Of a DNA stretch of 64,000 nucleotides, positions 46,101 to 59,457 are shown piece after piece. Made by a program: the position numbers and the translations under genes. Location of the stretch: contig NC_068564.1 in assembly GCF_022201045.2 (NCBI RefSeq), forward strand, positions 28,735,001 to 28,799,000, read 5' to 3'. Position 1 is the stretch's first letter. Each line of letters starts with the position of its first letter. This DNA comes from Citrus sinensis. Its lineage: Eukaryota > Streptophyta > Magnoliopsida > Sapindales > Rutaceae. The notes under the pieces are model-generated. The model had not been told where the DNA came from and did not search any database. It saw only the letters and a program-made list of their open reading frames with translations.

Positions 46101-48257
46101 TGCCATCAAAAGTGAGAATAATGTGAGACTTGAACTTGCTGTGAAACTGTTTAGGACATTCATATTTTCTAATGACAGTTAAATTTCATCCTTGTTTTAT
46201 CACCAAGTAGCACACAGCAACTAGCACATATTAGTCCAGGGTACCGTAATAAACCATTTTTCCCTTTATGTTCTATGTAATCAAACCAAATAGTTTTTGG
46301 ATATGCTAGATATATTAAACTTCCTGTGTGCATCATTTAATTGTACTTAATCTGAGAATACTTTAGCAGGCTTGACTGAAGTAGCAGAATGCTATAACGT
46401 AAATTTACAAGGTCGGTTTTGAAAGAGTCAAGCAGAAGTTATTAATTTCTGTTACTCAAAAAAAAGTAGTCTTGAGCATTATGGCTTCCAAAGAAAATCA
46501 AGATAATTTCTACCAAAATGGTATGAAAACCACAGCAGAAACATGGCACAGAACAGGATAGCAGTAAAAATGATGGGATAACTTACGCCATATCAATGAC
46601 TCGCTCTTTTTCTTGTGGAGCAAGGGCCATCACAGGCAGAAAAGAACTCGCACTTTGAAGCTGGCAGAGAAAATAAATCACAAGCTTGAGTGCAACATGC
46701 ATAACATAAAAACCGCAAACATAATGTGAAGAAGAAAGCCCTTTGTACCATGTAAAAACCAGCCATATATTCTGGTGTAGCACCAATTGGCACTTGAGAA
46801 TCATAGACAACTAAACCAACCTGCAATAACGGTATTCAAGTTGTCAGGTTCACAACATTCAACATAAAATATAGAAAAGGAAGAGTATTGAATAAGGTAA
46901 TTCTTACTTTTGACCACTTGCTTAAGGGGTCTAAATTTACCCCTCTGTTGATGAGAACATCAGCCAAATCACGTCTCCGTGTCTAAGCACAGACAAGAAA
47001 AATTAGAATTCTATCAAGATGCAGAATAATGGGCAGAAAATGTATAATAAGACACACAACAGAATGCAGCAACGCAAAATGTAGCGCCACCTTTAGAGTG
47101 TTGGTTCTTAGACATATGGGTCGAGGCTTTTCAAAAGATTCAATAAGTTCCATAAGTTCAACCGGTGGAAACATCTGTAAAAGAATTGCACATTTTAACA
47201 TAAAATACATCAAAAACCAAAACCACAAATTGAAAATGAAAAAGGTAGCACAAAAGGCAGAGAGAAGGATAGCCGTAGCAGACAAGGAAATAACAATTGA
47301 CCAATTACCTCTACCAAAGCTCCAATTAGGAACTCATTGTAACCATAGTATGACCCTAAATCCAGTTTAAGTTGCTGAACATATTCTTTCCTTGATGTTC
47401 CTTTTTGACTCAAATCCTTAAAATTTGAAAGCACTCGAACAACTGTAATTAAATAATAAAATTATATTTGAGGGTAACCAACTTAATTTTGAAAACGTAA
47501 ACCATAAAAAACAGTGAATTAGTGGAAATATAACTCACTCTCTTTTATTCTCCTCTGAAGATTTGGCAGATCAGGAGGTTGCTGTTTCTCTTCTTCAATT
47601 TCCTAAAAACCATTCATGAATAGATAAGTTAGATATGGAAAAAAAGAATAAGAAAAAGTTCAGGAAATGATAAGAGACCTCCTTGGTTGGCAATCTGAAT
47701 TCATCAGACTCTTCTCTAATGTTGAGCTGCATTTCTTCAAGAGCTTCTTCTTTTTCCCTTGCACGTTCTTCATCAATAGCTCTCGACTTCTTTTCAATGT
47801 CAGATACATCTGAATCCGAATCTGAATCCGAGTCTGAACCTGCATCAGAATCTGGACCTTTCTCTGCATCAAGAGAATGATTTAAAAGAAGAATAAAAAC
47901 ATAATTCATGAAACAAACTCTCCAACTGGGAAAACTGTGAACAAAAGAAAAGGCCATACAGAATGGTAGAACCACAGTACCTTCATCATCGCTTCCTCGA
48001 AGGAAATCATCAGCAAGCGGATCATCTCCATCGGAAGGTAGTTCAGAACCAGTGTCTGAACCAGACTCTTCCCCTTCATCCTCAAATTCTTGAGGATCTT
48101 TTACTTCTTCATTTTCAATATCAGAATCTGAATCATCAGAAATCTCTTCTGTCTTGGACCGTTTTTCAACAAACGGATCATTCTTTCTTTGCTTCTTTTC
48201 CAATGGGGGCTTTTGCCAGTTTTTTCCTCTTTTCTTATTAAGCACAACGGGCGCCAT
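43155..48257 (-). CDS. NOP2: 25S rRNA (cytosine-C5)-methyltransferase NOP2/OLI2
   Basis: Seventeen minus-strand exons: 47981-48257, 47679-47863, 47539-47602, 47309-47442, 47091-47174, 46908-46982, 46749-46820, 46587-46660, 46032-46084, 45627-45736, 45145-45213, 44978-45052, 44544-44636, 44373-44452, 44186-44285, 43444-43718 and 43155-43233 (1899 nt, 632 residues). The N-terminus is basic then strongly acidic (Ser-Asp-Glu tracts). The Rossmann methyltransferase has [11 protein letters not shown] (about 322-332), [10 protein letters not shown] with Cys395, and VYSTCSIMV with Cys449, the two cysteines NOP2/NSUN enzymes use. The tail is Lys-rich. NOP2 methylates 25S rRNA in the nucleolus and is needed for 60S assembly; Arabidopsis OLI2 affects leaf cell number. 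If the penultimate exon were read through, a stop would follow at 43440. The basic [12 protein letters not shown] tail supports splicing. Confidence 0.93.
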
Positions 48258-51133
48258 TAAAGCTGCACGAACAACGTCTGTAGCAAAGGATACAAATTAA
48301 CAACAAAAAAGTAACTTGTATGAAAAAATCAAACTTAAGTCATTCATCAGCAGGTCACAGAACCCTAATATAAAGAAGTAACCTGAGGTTTAGGGTTTAT
48401 CAGAAAGAGGGGAGATCCGCCTAAGTTACAACACTTTTTCTCTTCTGACTTAGTTATAATAAAATTTCGTTGAGACCCTTACACTCTGTTTTATTTCATT
48501 AAAACACTTAGAGTATCGCCCCTGTAATTTTTAAATTCCTAAAATACCTTCTATTTAATTAAATAATAATAAAATTATTAAATGAATTATTATTATTATT
48601 AACAACAATAAAAAGTATTATAATTAATTAATATATTAACAATAATTAATAATAATTTTTTAGTTAAATTGTTAATAATAATAATTAACAATAATTATTA
48701 TTAATTTTTTAGTTAAATTGTTAATCACAATAATTAAAATACAAATAATAATTATGATAAAAATTAATTAAGAATTTTATAGTAATTTGTTACAATTTAA
48801 CTCATTTTTATTTTAATTCTAAGACAAAGTAAACAAATGAATGGCAATACAGTTCATTCTAATTATGATTCCTGCAATTCAAGTAAATAAATTTATTCTA
48901 ATTCAAATTCTTCATTTTGATTCTAACTCATTATGATTTTAGTTAATTTCAATTCTCGTTTAGTGAATACACTATAAAATTGTAAATATTTCATATTTTT
49001 TTCTCATTTCTTCATTCCCTTTCTCTGATGAGTTCAATGGTGGCTTCAATTATCAATAAAAGGTTGCTGATGAAGATAAATTAATAATGGAGAGGGATGT
49101 ATTCAAAGGGATTTTTTTTTATTTTGGTAATCTTTTTATTATAAAAGTATTAATTATTATAAGATGATGCTATCAAGAAGATGAATGGTAACATCCTTGA
49201 AATTTTTATTGATGATGAGTGATTGAAGATGAGATATTGTAATTCTTCATGAGAGGAAACCGGTTTTTTAGTACTAATTTAAAGATATTTTTGTCTTGTT
49301 ATTAATATTAGTGTGCTATGATAACTTGATTATAAATAGGAATTCTTTTGACACTTATAAAAAAATTGTAAATGAAAAAAAGTGTAAGGAGATAAATTGA
49401 ATTTTTATAGTATAGGTAAGCAGAAAAATGTATAATACTTATGAATAACTTATAAATAATATAGAGTGAAAGGGGTTCAACAACATTTTACACTAACAAG
49501 ACAGACAAAAGGTGTTGTAACCAGCTTCAAATTTCCACCCACGAATTTGTAATCCACCCTACTTTTACAAAACAATTATAAAAAAATTTCATTATTTTTA
49601 AAATTTCAAATACAGAAGAATTGAGAAGAGTTAAACAATTAAATCTATTTTAATTTATTTTGTTTTGACTTATATATATTTTTAATTATATTTAACTAAT
49701 AAGATTGTTTTAACCTAAATTTAAATTGACTATTTTACCCTTAAAAGGTAAAAAATACCAAAAAAATAATTTAACTTCAATAATTTTTTTAATTTTATAC
49801 AAAATTCATTATTTCTAAATAGTTAATTCTACTTTATTAGTATGATTATTAATTTGTAATTAAACTAACATAATGTCTTTATCAGAAAATACTCATTAAA
49901 TTATTAGGCTATCAAATTTATGTTATTTACAGGCAAAATATTGAAAATTATTAGATTTTATTTAAGAAGTTAGATTATAAGTTACAAAATTAAGTACCTA
50001 AAGTATTAGATAAAAAAACATATATTTTTTGGGGCAAGTGGGTCATTTTATGTCACAAAGCAAAATAATTACATAGAACTTATATTAAAGCTACTTTAAT
50101 AGTAAAAAAAACTAAGTAAGAAAAAAATATAAGAATGATTTAATTAATTAATTACATAATTTTTTTGTTGATTTGCATTTGTTACTAAAAAATTTTATAT
50201 TTATTGAAAATATTTTTTAGAAATGAAGTAGATTTACACAAATAATGAGGTGCAAATATCTCCACCGTTGTATCTTACGACGGTGGATCCTAATTAAAAG
50301 GTCTAATAACTTCGTGGTCCCTAATTATTAATAAAATTACAACGAAAGACATCGTGTCTATTTTCAAGTATTTTAGACCAAATACATGTATTTTTCTAAT
50401 TTTCACAGGCCCCTATTGATTTTGGTCAAATTCTGATAAAGTCCACTAAGAATAGAATTGAGTAATGCTTTTTTTTTTTTTGGATGGAAAGGGAGAATGT
50501 GGTTACCAAATAAAGAGTGATGTTTGATTTGGATTAATCTGTTCAAAATTGATGAACCAATTAGCCCTCAGAGCAATTTGAATATCTAAAAAGAAAATTA
50601 ATAAACAAAACATATTAGTATATTATTTGGTTTGCCTCTTAAATGAACTTTGTTTTGAAATGTTATTCATTTAAGCAAAAGAATTACTAATATAAAAACT
50701 TAAAAATTACTTAACATGTAACAATCACAAACCGATATTTATAAGCCTAGATTTATCATTTACAACACCACGAAATCAACTTGTATAAGAATTTATTCAC
50801 GATGCAACAAGGAAATCATTAATTTCATTAAGAAATTCTTATCATAGGATCATTTAGTCCAACATAGAGATGTTTGTAACTTAATGGTTATTCAGTAAAT
50901 TTGATAATGGCCATTCACCTTTAAAAAAAAAAAATTCTCTACCAGTAATGTTAAAAAAAAAATCATCCACATTATTTTATTAACAAGCTTTATGACACAT
51001 TACTGTACAAAGGGTGGGGAGAGGCGTTACAAACCCTCGGAGCTATGACTTTTGACAAGTTGGTTTTTCTACTTTTAAACACGTGAGAGGAGTAATTCCT
51101 CAGGATTTTGTTTTTCCTTTTTCCTGAGAATTT
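48258..51133. other. NOP2-OPT intergenic DNA
   Basis: A telo-box-like AGGTTTAGGGTTTA at about 48386 lies in the NOP2 leader/promoter. 48560-48780 is almost pure A/T with two near-copies of TTTTTTAGTTAAATTGTTAAT (48656-48676 and 48702-48722). 50298-50455 and 50840-51133 are the intact counterparts of the decayed copy at 39.4-41.5 kb. No gene seen. Confidence 0.5.
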
Positions 51134-53979
51134 TCATTGAACAGGGCAGCCCTTGCTCTTAACACCAGGAGCTGTAGGACATTTAGCCAATGGACAATGA
51201 TCACCGCTGTCCAAACCCCACCAGTTTGGACCAAAATTATCATAATTTTGAAGAGCAAAATAAATTACAACTCCCATGAATGCAATTCCAGCATCCAGAG
51301 CACCTGACAAAATATATGTATGCCTAGCCCACCAGGCCTTGTACTTTCGGTAAATGTAATAGTTGAAGAAAATTCCAACAACGCCCCACGTGTTAAAGTG
51401 CACGGCTTTAGCGGTCGGCATAGATGATGCTGTTCCAATGATAATAGGCATGTGAATCTGCTTGATCCACCGTTTCTTTGGGAATTTGCGGGAAAGCAGC
51501 CACACTGGAACTGGTGCAAGGAACCCAATTAGGAAGCACCAGTTCATTTCTGGGTAGATGCCTTCTTTAGTGAACATTTTTCCAGGACCTATAACACCCC
51601 ATATGATTGAAGCACTGTAAAAAACATCGTCTCCAGGACATGTCCACGGACTCCCTTCCGGCAGCGCGGCTGTGTCACAAATGTCCTTTATGGAACCGAG
51701 AAGCCACCATGCTGTGCCGAAGTAGACACTCGAGGCAACTACCGTTCCAACTAACTGATTACGTCAATGATTCGAAAAGTTTAATATAGAATACGATCAA
51801 TTTCGGTCAAATGTGAAATAGTAACAACTTTAACTTTACCTGAACGATGAACATGGATTTAGGAGGGATTTTCATATAGTGGCCTAATTTGAAGTCTGAT
51901 AGAAAAGCCAGGGCCTGCGCCATGCTTATATAGCCATAGGTCTTGAACACTACATTTGCAACAGGCTTTCCAGGATACAAAAACCCAATAATCAACTCGG
52001 TGATCACATTGAGTCCTGGTTGCTGCGAGAGTGACAGACGTACATATGAATGCATTCATTCCTGGGTGTAAAATATGCAAAACCGAATGGAATCGTAGCT
52101 AGAAAGAAAGATGCACGTTAAGGTACCTGGTTTGTAGTTGCATTAATTATTCCAATGGGTAAGGTGAAACCTAGCGCGATGAGACAAGCAAGTAAAAGTC
52201 CCCACCATGGAAGTTGCAATACTTTGCCAAAACCTTCACAAGCATAAAGGGCAAGTGCCACTGACACAACCAAAACAGCATGAAACCACCATCCGGGAAC
52301 AGAATCATAGTTCCTCCTCATCATTCTTGTATGCACATCAGCAAACTTATCTCCTACTGCATCTTTTGTTTTCATCCACATTTCCATAATGCTTCTGCAA
52401 AGAAAAAGTTTGAGAAAGTTGTTAGCTTAAATACTTGTTTCTAAATATCTTAGATACTTGTTTCCAGAGTTAATATATAGAAAAAAATGGTTTCATACTT
52501 TCCATCAAAGAGAGCCACATGACTGATGGAAGCTGTCAATGTGGCAAAGCTCAGCCCGTAGGTGAAGGCGAAGAAGACACTTAAATAGAGTTTGCTGTAG
52601 CCATTATAAGCTTCTACGTTGAGATCAAAAGTCTCTTTGTTGAGAACTCGATCAACATTATATTTATGACCTTGTGCATCGAAAGTGGCAGCACCGAAAA
52701 TGGGAAATCGTTTGGCTTCGTATACGTTGTTCCAGTAAAAGATGGGAAGAAGAATGTACATGACTAAGGCAAAACCAACTAAAGTATTGACAATGGCAAA
52801 CAATGGTGTCGCTAATGGACTTCCCAAAAAGCTAGAAACCGTAGACCAGTCGATTCCAATAGCGCCAATGCCTAAGCCACTCAGTCCTGAACCTATCTGT
52901 TGAGCTGTGACAGATCTTTTCCATATCCAGCAAACAAAAGAAAGAGCAGTAAGGGAAGGGAAAAGGTATCCTGGGACGATATAATAAGCAAAACTCGATA
53001 CAAACACCACGAAAAAGAATTGTATCCTGGTAAGTCCTCCCTTTGGCCTCTTCTCTTTTTCATGTAGTGCCCTGCAATTTTTTTTTTTTAACAGATTGAA
53101 TAAATGCATCGTGTTGCTTCAAGTTCAAAAAATGGTGGAATTTGGAAGATGAATGAGCACCTGAATAGAGAAACTTGAACCAGGTTTGCTGGCCACCACA
53201 TGTATGGAGAGTCCACGAGGTATCTTCTGAATATACCAGCCCACCCATAACCGAGCATCTGAATTGCCCAAAACAAAATATAAAAATCAAAGTTGAGAAA
53301 CTTTTAGAATGTTTTGTAACTGTAGTACTAATGTAAAATTGTAAATATACCTGAGTTGTTAGTGCAAGCAACAAGGCCGCTACCGGATGTATACTTCTTT
53401 TATAGAAAGCCCTGAGCATTGCAATAATATGGACAGCATAAACACCACTAGCTCCACAGCTAGCGAAAATGGTGATCAAAACATGTTCTTTAATATTGAA
53501 AGGCCCCGGATTAAATGAGAATGACCAGTTCGTTATTGGACATTTAAATTTCTTTGTTGGAAGTGTTGCAGCCATCAGTTTTCCTATCGGCAGAACAAGA
53601 ATCTGTGCCGAAACTGAACTCACAGTCAGTTGATTCTGGCGAAACCCGAAGAACCGGTTCAAAAATGCAAGAAGGCCACATGACAGTATCCCCAGAACCC
53701 ATGTTCTGAATGTTAAAACTGGCAGCGATGGATCATCAGTAATGGGAACTGTGAGCCTCACTTCCTCAATTGGGTTATCGTTAACTTCTCCATCTCCTGC
53801 ATGAAAAATTCGACAACATCATGTAAACATACTGGAGGTCAATATCCAGGACACCACATTTTTTACCCAAAATTCTTACATTATTTTCAATCCGAAAAAA
53901 AAAAAATACCAGAGATGCGGAGATGCCTATCCGAGTACTCGGATTGAGGGACACTACCATCATGATCATAAAGCGTCAT
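51134..53979 (-). CDS. OPT: Oligopeptide transporter (OPT family), copy A
   Basis: Seven minus-strand exons, 53910-53979, 53351-53796, 53161-53258, 52499-53071, 52127-52394, 51840-52022 and 51134-51754, sum to 2259 nt, 752 residues, the normal length for plant OPT1/OPT5-type proteins. [10 protein letters not shown] (about 119-128) is the family NPG motif and MKIPPKSM (about 535-542) corresponds to the KIPPR motif, with Lys in place of Arg. Many hydrophobic segments indicate a polytopic plasma-membrane protein. Family members carry short peptides, glutathione or metal chelates with protons; the substrate here is unknown. MTLYDHDGS was chosen as the start because it precedes the acidic N-terminal block; the frame is open further up to an ATG at 54183. 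Confidence 0.92.
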
Positions 53980-55016
53980 GTTTTGTCCTGAGACAAAATG
54001 GCAGTCCCTCAATGAACTTTTGTTTAGAGCATAGACATAAATAAACTCGCTATTTTTCCTGCTTTTAAGGCTTGGCTTCCTTAATATGTGGTACAAATTT
54101 TTGCTCGTTACAGTCTGTGCAAGCAGGCAAGGGTTTAATTTTATGACAGTAGCGGTTTTCACGCCTGAATTCTGCTTAGTCAAGCAAGCAAATCTAAAAA
54201 TAGTAAACTTATTTCCTAAAAACTGAGATTATATGGAATCTTTGACTTCAATCTGCTTAAGAAATAAGGGTGATCACTTATTTTGTTTTTTTTTATGTAT
54301 CTTGCATAAATTACAGTCCATGTTCTTTGACGCTTAGCATCCATTAATTACAAACCACGTTCTTTCGCCATTAGCCGCCCGCATTAACCATCCATTTGAT
54401 GAATGGTCAATGCCAAAAGATCGTGGATTGTAATTTATGCAACCGTCAGCAGTTGTGCTGGTGCTCTTAACAATGTTTAGCATAAGTTTAAGCTGTTAAC
54501 AATGTTTAGCATAAGGTTAAGCTCCCTTGTGAGCTCTCTTCCCCCCCCAACAAAAATGTGAAATAGGAGAAAATTCCCAATAAATTTGTGGGCTGTTAAA
54601 AATACAGTGTTCGAGCCCACAAACTTATTTGTATACAAGTTATGTGACATTGGAGAAAATAAATCATAAGGACTAGAGAATATTTTCTACCTAACCAATA
54701 ACCCAATACAGTAATGTCACCTTACTTTGTACGAGCTTTACTGCCCTATGTTATTTAGATGATTACCAACTTTTATTGGTCAATTTACAAGTAGGATAAC
54801 ATTTAATTTCACTGTGTTGGTTGGGATTAAAAAGAATCAATAAACATAAAATCCAACAAAGAATTTCTCCTTTTTTTTCATGCTTATATGATTAAGAATA
54901 CATTTGTACTAATAATAATAATGATATAAAATCCATCAATTCTTCACAAAATTCAATGCATATAATTTAAGCTATGCTCTTGCTAAAAGGAAATCTTCTT
55001 GTTAATTAATAAGCAC
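53980..55016. other. Intergenic DNA between OPT copies A and B
   Basis: Copy A promoter and leader, then copy B 3' region. TGTTAACAATGTTTAGCATAAG-type sequence occurs twice in tandem at about 54470-54512. No gene. Confidence 0.4.
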
Positions 55017-57918
55017 TCAAAACACGGGGCATCCTTCAATCACAATTCCTGGAGCTGTAGGGCAAGTTGCCAAGGGACAATGATCAGTGCTATCCAAACC
55101 CCACCAATGCGGACCGAAAATATCATAAGATTGGAGGGTCAAGAAAAGGAAAACTCCCATGAATGCAACCCCAGCATCCAATGCTGCCGATAAAATGTAG
55201 GTATGTCGGGCCCACCAGCCCTTAAACCTTCTGTAAACATAGTAGTTGAAGAAAATTCCAACAGCTGCCCAGCTCAGATAGTGCACAGCTCTAGCTGGTG
55301 GCATGTTCCCTGTGCCTCCAAAAATAATGGGGATATGAATCAGCCTGATCCATTTTATCTCAGGGAATTTCCGCGAAAGAAACCAGATGGGAACTGGTGC
55401 AAGTAAGCCTACTAGGAAGAACCAGTTCAATGCCGGGTACACGCCTTCTTTTGTGAACATTTTTCCTGGACCTACAATACCCCAGATGATCGAAGCACTG
55501 TAAAATACATCATCTCCTGGACATGTCCATGGACTCCCTTCTGGCAGCGCAGATGGGTCACAGATATGCTCAACGGATGTGAGAAGCCACCAGGCAGTGC
55601 CAAAGTAGACACTTGAAGCAACAACTGTTCCAATTAGCTGATGGTGTAAATTAAAAAAACAAAGAAAAGCATGCATCAGTAATTCATATATAAACAGGAG
55701 TCGGTGTGAAAAACAGTGAAATTTATCATCACGTACTTGAACAAGGAACATGGATTTAGGAGGGATTTTCATGTAGTGCCCTAATTTGAAGTCTGCGAGA
55801 AAACTGAGAGCTTGTGACATGCTGATATAGCCATAGGTCTTGAAAGCCACATTTGCTAGAGGCCTCCCGGGATACATATACCCAATAATCAATTCTGTAA
55901 TCACATTTAATCCCGGTTGCTGCATATCACCAATTTTGGTTAGAATAATATTAAACAGGATTACAATGGCTTCTGTACCTACATGAATGATGTTCATACC
56001 TGGTTTGTGGTGGCTTGAATTATACCAATAGGTAAGGTAAAGAATAAAGCAATGGCACAAGCCAGTAAAATTCCCCACCATGGGAGTTGTAGCTGTTTAT
56101 CAAAACCCTCACAGGCATAGATAGAAAGAGCAACTGTCGCAACCAATATAATATGAAACCACCATTGAGGCACTGCTTCATAGTGCTTTTTCATCAATCT
56201 TGTGTGAACATCAGCAAACTTATCTCGCGCGGCAGACGTTGTCCGCTTCCACATTTGCCAAATGTCACTACTCAGATTTTTCATGATAGAAAGGGAGCAA
56301 ATTATGCAAAAATTGTTAAACCAGAAGATTTCTTGCACGAGAAGAAAACAATTTTTTTTTAAAAAATTTACGTAATTGTTGATGATCTTACCTTCCATCG
56401 AAGAGAGCAACATGCGAAATTGTAGCTGTCAAGGTTGCAAAGCTCAATCCATAATTGAAGGCAAAGAAGGGAGAAAGGTACAGTTTGCTATAACTGTTAA
56501 AAGCGTCATGATCAAGATCAAAGGTTGCCTCATTGAGGATTCTGGAAATATTGTAAGGCTGACCAGTGGAGTCGAAAGTGTGAGAACTGAAAATGGGGAA
56601 TCTCTTTGCTTCGTACGTATTAGTCCAGTAAGCAATGGGAACTAGAACATAGAGATTTAAGATAAACCCAGCTAGCACATTGATGATGGCAAACACTGGT
56701 GAGGCTAAAGGACTTCCCAAGAAACTAGCAACAGTAGACCAGTCAAGGCCGAAAGAGCCAATGCCCAGGCCATTAAGGCCTGCACCAATTTGCTGTGCCG
56801 TGACTGAGTTCTTCCAAATCCAGCAAACAAAGGAGAGGGCAGATAGAGTAGGGAAAAGATAGCCTGGAACGACATAATAAGCAAAGCTTGACGCAAAGAC
56901 CATGAAAAAGAACTGCAGCCTTGTAAGCCCTCCCTTCGGTCTTTTTTCTTTCTCATGCAATGCCCTGGAGTTTAGCAAAAGTAACTTGTCATTATGAGAA
57001 AGCGATTAATCCTCTGATTATTGCAGAATTGAACATAAGAAATTTGTCGATGTGGGAAAGAGTTGAATACCTGAATAGAGAGACTTGGACCAAATTTGCC
57101 GGCCACCACATGAAGGGAGAATCAACCAGGTATTTTCTGAACAAACCAGCCCAGCCGTAACCAAGCAACTGGATTTCATCAAACAGTATGAGTAAGTTTC
57201 TATGTTTTTCTGGTCGTAATCACACGTATTATTCAAATGAAAAGAAGGGAATACGAGCAACAAAATTTTACTTGAGTAGTTTGTGCCAGCAACATGGCTG
57301 CCAAAGGGTTCAGCTTTCTCTTATAGAAAGCCTTGACAATAGTAATAATATACACTGCGTACACACCACCTGCTCCACAGTTGGCAAATATGGTGATCAA
57401 CACATGTTCTTTCAGATTGAAAGGTCCCGGATTCATTGAAAATGTCCATTTTGTGAGCGGTACTCGGATTGGTTTCGATGGAAGTGTTGCAGCCATTAAC
57501 TTTCCTAGCGGAAGAACAATAATCTGTGCTGAAATCGAACCTACACTCAGCTGATTCTGTCGAAATCCAAAGAATCGGTTCAAGAAGGAAAGAACAACAC
57601 ATGAGATGATCCCAAGAAACCATGTTCGAAACGTTAAGGCCGGCTGTGAAGGATCATCAGTAATTGGCACAGTGAGCCTCACTTGCTCAATTGGGCTATC
57701 ATTCACCTCTTCATCTCCTGCATGCATCAACAAAACAACATATAGCATGCAAGACTCGCCATATTAAAATGAGAAATGTACATTTTTATGCAATGCATCA
57801 AAATCACATGTTCCTAAAAGAGTATAAAATAAGTACCAATTATCTTTATCTCCGTTTGGGGTTTTTCAAGTGACAAAGCTTGAGGGACACCATCCTCCTC
57901 GAAATTTCTGCTTCCCAT
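55017..57918 (-). CDS. OPT: Oligopeptide transporter (OPT family), copy B
   Basis: Seven minus-strand exons, 57837-57918, 57272-57717, 57071-57168, 56392-56964, 56000-56270, 55737-55919 and 55017-55637, sum to 2274 nt, 757 residues. Exons 2, 3, 4, 6 and 7 have exactly the lengths of copy A, and exon 5 is one codon longer. The N-terminus [20 protein letters not shown] differs most. [10 protein letters not shown] lies at about 123-132 and KIPPK at about 541-545. It ends [15 protein letters not shown]. Same strand as copy A, 1.0 kb downstream of the neighbour's start, so a tandem duplicate. Likely a proton-coupled peptide or conjugate importer. Substrate and tissue are not visible from sequence. 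Confidence 0.93.
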
Positions 57919-58988
57919 TTCTCTCCTTGACTATAAAAAGGCAGTCCCTCAATAGAAATTTGTGCACAACCGGAACTTTTACTACAGGATGGCAACTTTC
58001 ATGCTTGAAATCTGCGAATAGTGATCAATGAAGGTGATTTCAAAATGGAGTTTTGCTTCGGAGAATTAAATTGAAACTACACAGTAAAAACATGACTAGT
58101 TTGAACAGAGGAATGGAGATGACTAATCGAACGATCCTTTCTGGCATTAACCCAAAATGGGAAAAGCAATAAAAAAAAAACAAAAATGGAAACGAGAATC
58201 TGTAAGAGTAGAGGAGGGAGGAATTTTAGAAGGTAATTAATTCTATATCTATATATGAATGTAAAAAGATGGTTACTTGGGTTAGCTGACAACTGTGCAC
58301 ATAAACAAAGTTTGTCAAAATTCTGTGCCCTGCAAAGTGATCATGGAAGCTCATGAAAGCATGAGATTCTGTCTCGAGAAAATATGCATTACACTAGTAT
58401 TATGATTATTATTTTATTGATTCTTAATCTTGAATCATTACTAATGGACATGTGACACAAGGTCATTGGCAAATTCCAACAGATTCCTTTTTCCTTCCAT
58501 ATAAACATGGATACTTAGGTTAATTGACAACGAATTGTGACGGTCACATACATAAATATAAATATATTCATCTTTTGCTTGTGACCAAAACAAGATTCAC
58601 ATGTTCTGAACCGCTGATGTTCAATTCCTTGTGGCCCAAAATCTTTCTTTTATTCAAAAATTAAGCAACTTAAAAACGAGTTGTGGATCACAGCTGTGTG
58701 TTCTTCACAATCATAAATGCACAGATAAAGATTCAACGTGTGAACATATATATTACTGTTCTATTTATTTTTGTCATTAATGGGAATAACAGATTATGGT
58801 CGGTTAATTTTCCAAATAAAATCAATTAATTGAGAGAGGATTCCGGAATCAACAATTTTGATGTGTATCTTCTAAAACGAATTATCTTCTGAGCTGGAAT
58901 TTGATTACATGTCACAGATTTCATGCCAAATAAAACTCTAAGAAAATGAATGTTTCCGTGATAAATATTGAATACCCAAAAGAAAATA

Positions 58989-59103
58989 AGGGTCGAAATG
59001 AATTTAGCATGATATGAGGGTCAAATTCAATCTCCATTAAGGAAAAGGGTCAAAATGAATTTAGCATGATATGAGGGTCAAATTCAATCTCCATTAAGGA
59101 AAA
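58989..59103 (+). repeat. Two-copy tandem duplication, 57 bp
   Basis: AGGGTC.AAATGAATTTAGCATGATATGAGGGTCAAATTC and following bases start at 58989 and again at 59046, nearly identical, so a recent event. Confidence 0.9.
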
Positions 59104-59324
59104 TTAATAAGGATATGTAAGTAATTTACGTTACTCGTAATGGAAAAATTAGTGACTTAAACGTTATCAGAATCTGTAATTTTTGGGACGCCAGAAATTG
59201 ACAACTTGATATGTCTAAAATTATATGGGATAATAAGTTCAAAAAAATAGGCTGGTTTTATATTTGGTTATGGAAATTGGAAATAGTGATCGATGCCCAA
59301 CTTTGATTGCACGTTGTAAAGATT

Positions 59325-59346
59325 CCCCCCCCCCCCCCCCCCCCCC
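59325..59346 (+). repeat. Poly-C tract of 22 bases
   Basis: An unbroken run of C in AT-rich DNA. The length is likely unstable, and sequencing or assembly error is possible. Confidence 0.85.
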
Positions 59347-59376
59347 AAGTTTTATTAACAATTTTAAAAAACACAT

Positions 59377-59457
59377 AAACATTTCATTGAAAGATCATTT
59401 TATAAACATTTTATTGAAAGATCATTTTATAAACATTTTATTGAAAGAACATTTTAT
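59377..59457 (+). repeat. Tandem array, 27 bp unit, three copies
   Basis: AAACATTTTATTGAAAGATC with a 27-bp period starts at 59377, 59404 and 59431, with small differences. It creates a repetitive open frame (repeating DHFINILLK) that is not a gene. Confidence 0.85.

Noticed and set aside
46085-46586. Box C/D-like words in the long NOP2 intron suggested an intronic snoRNA
   Set aside because: An ATGATGC-like word occurs, but I found no correctly spaced CTGA box or terminal stem. A dedicated snoRNA search could settle it.
47660-47880. Overlapping frames on both strands in the acidic repeat of NOP2
   Set aside because: They are shadows of the GAT/TCA-rich Ser-Asp tract in exon 2 of NOP2.
53980-54183. 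Upstream in-frame ATG at 54183 as the start of OPT copy A
   Set aside because: The extra 68 residues have no counterpart in copies B and C, while MTLYDHDGS at 53979 gives an N-terminus of matching size.
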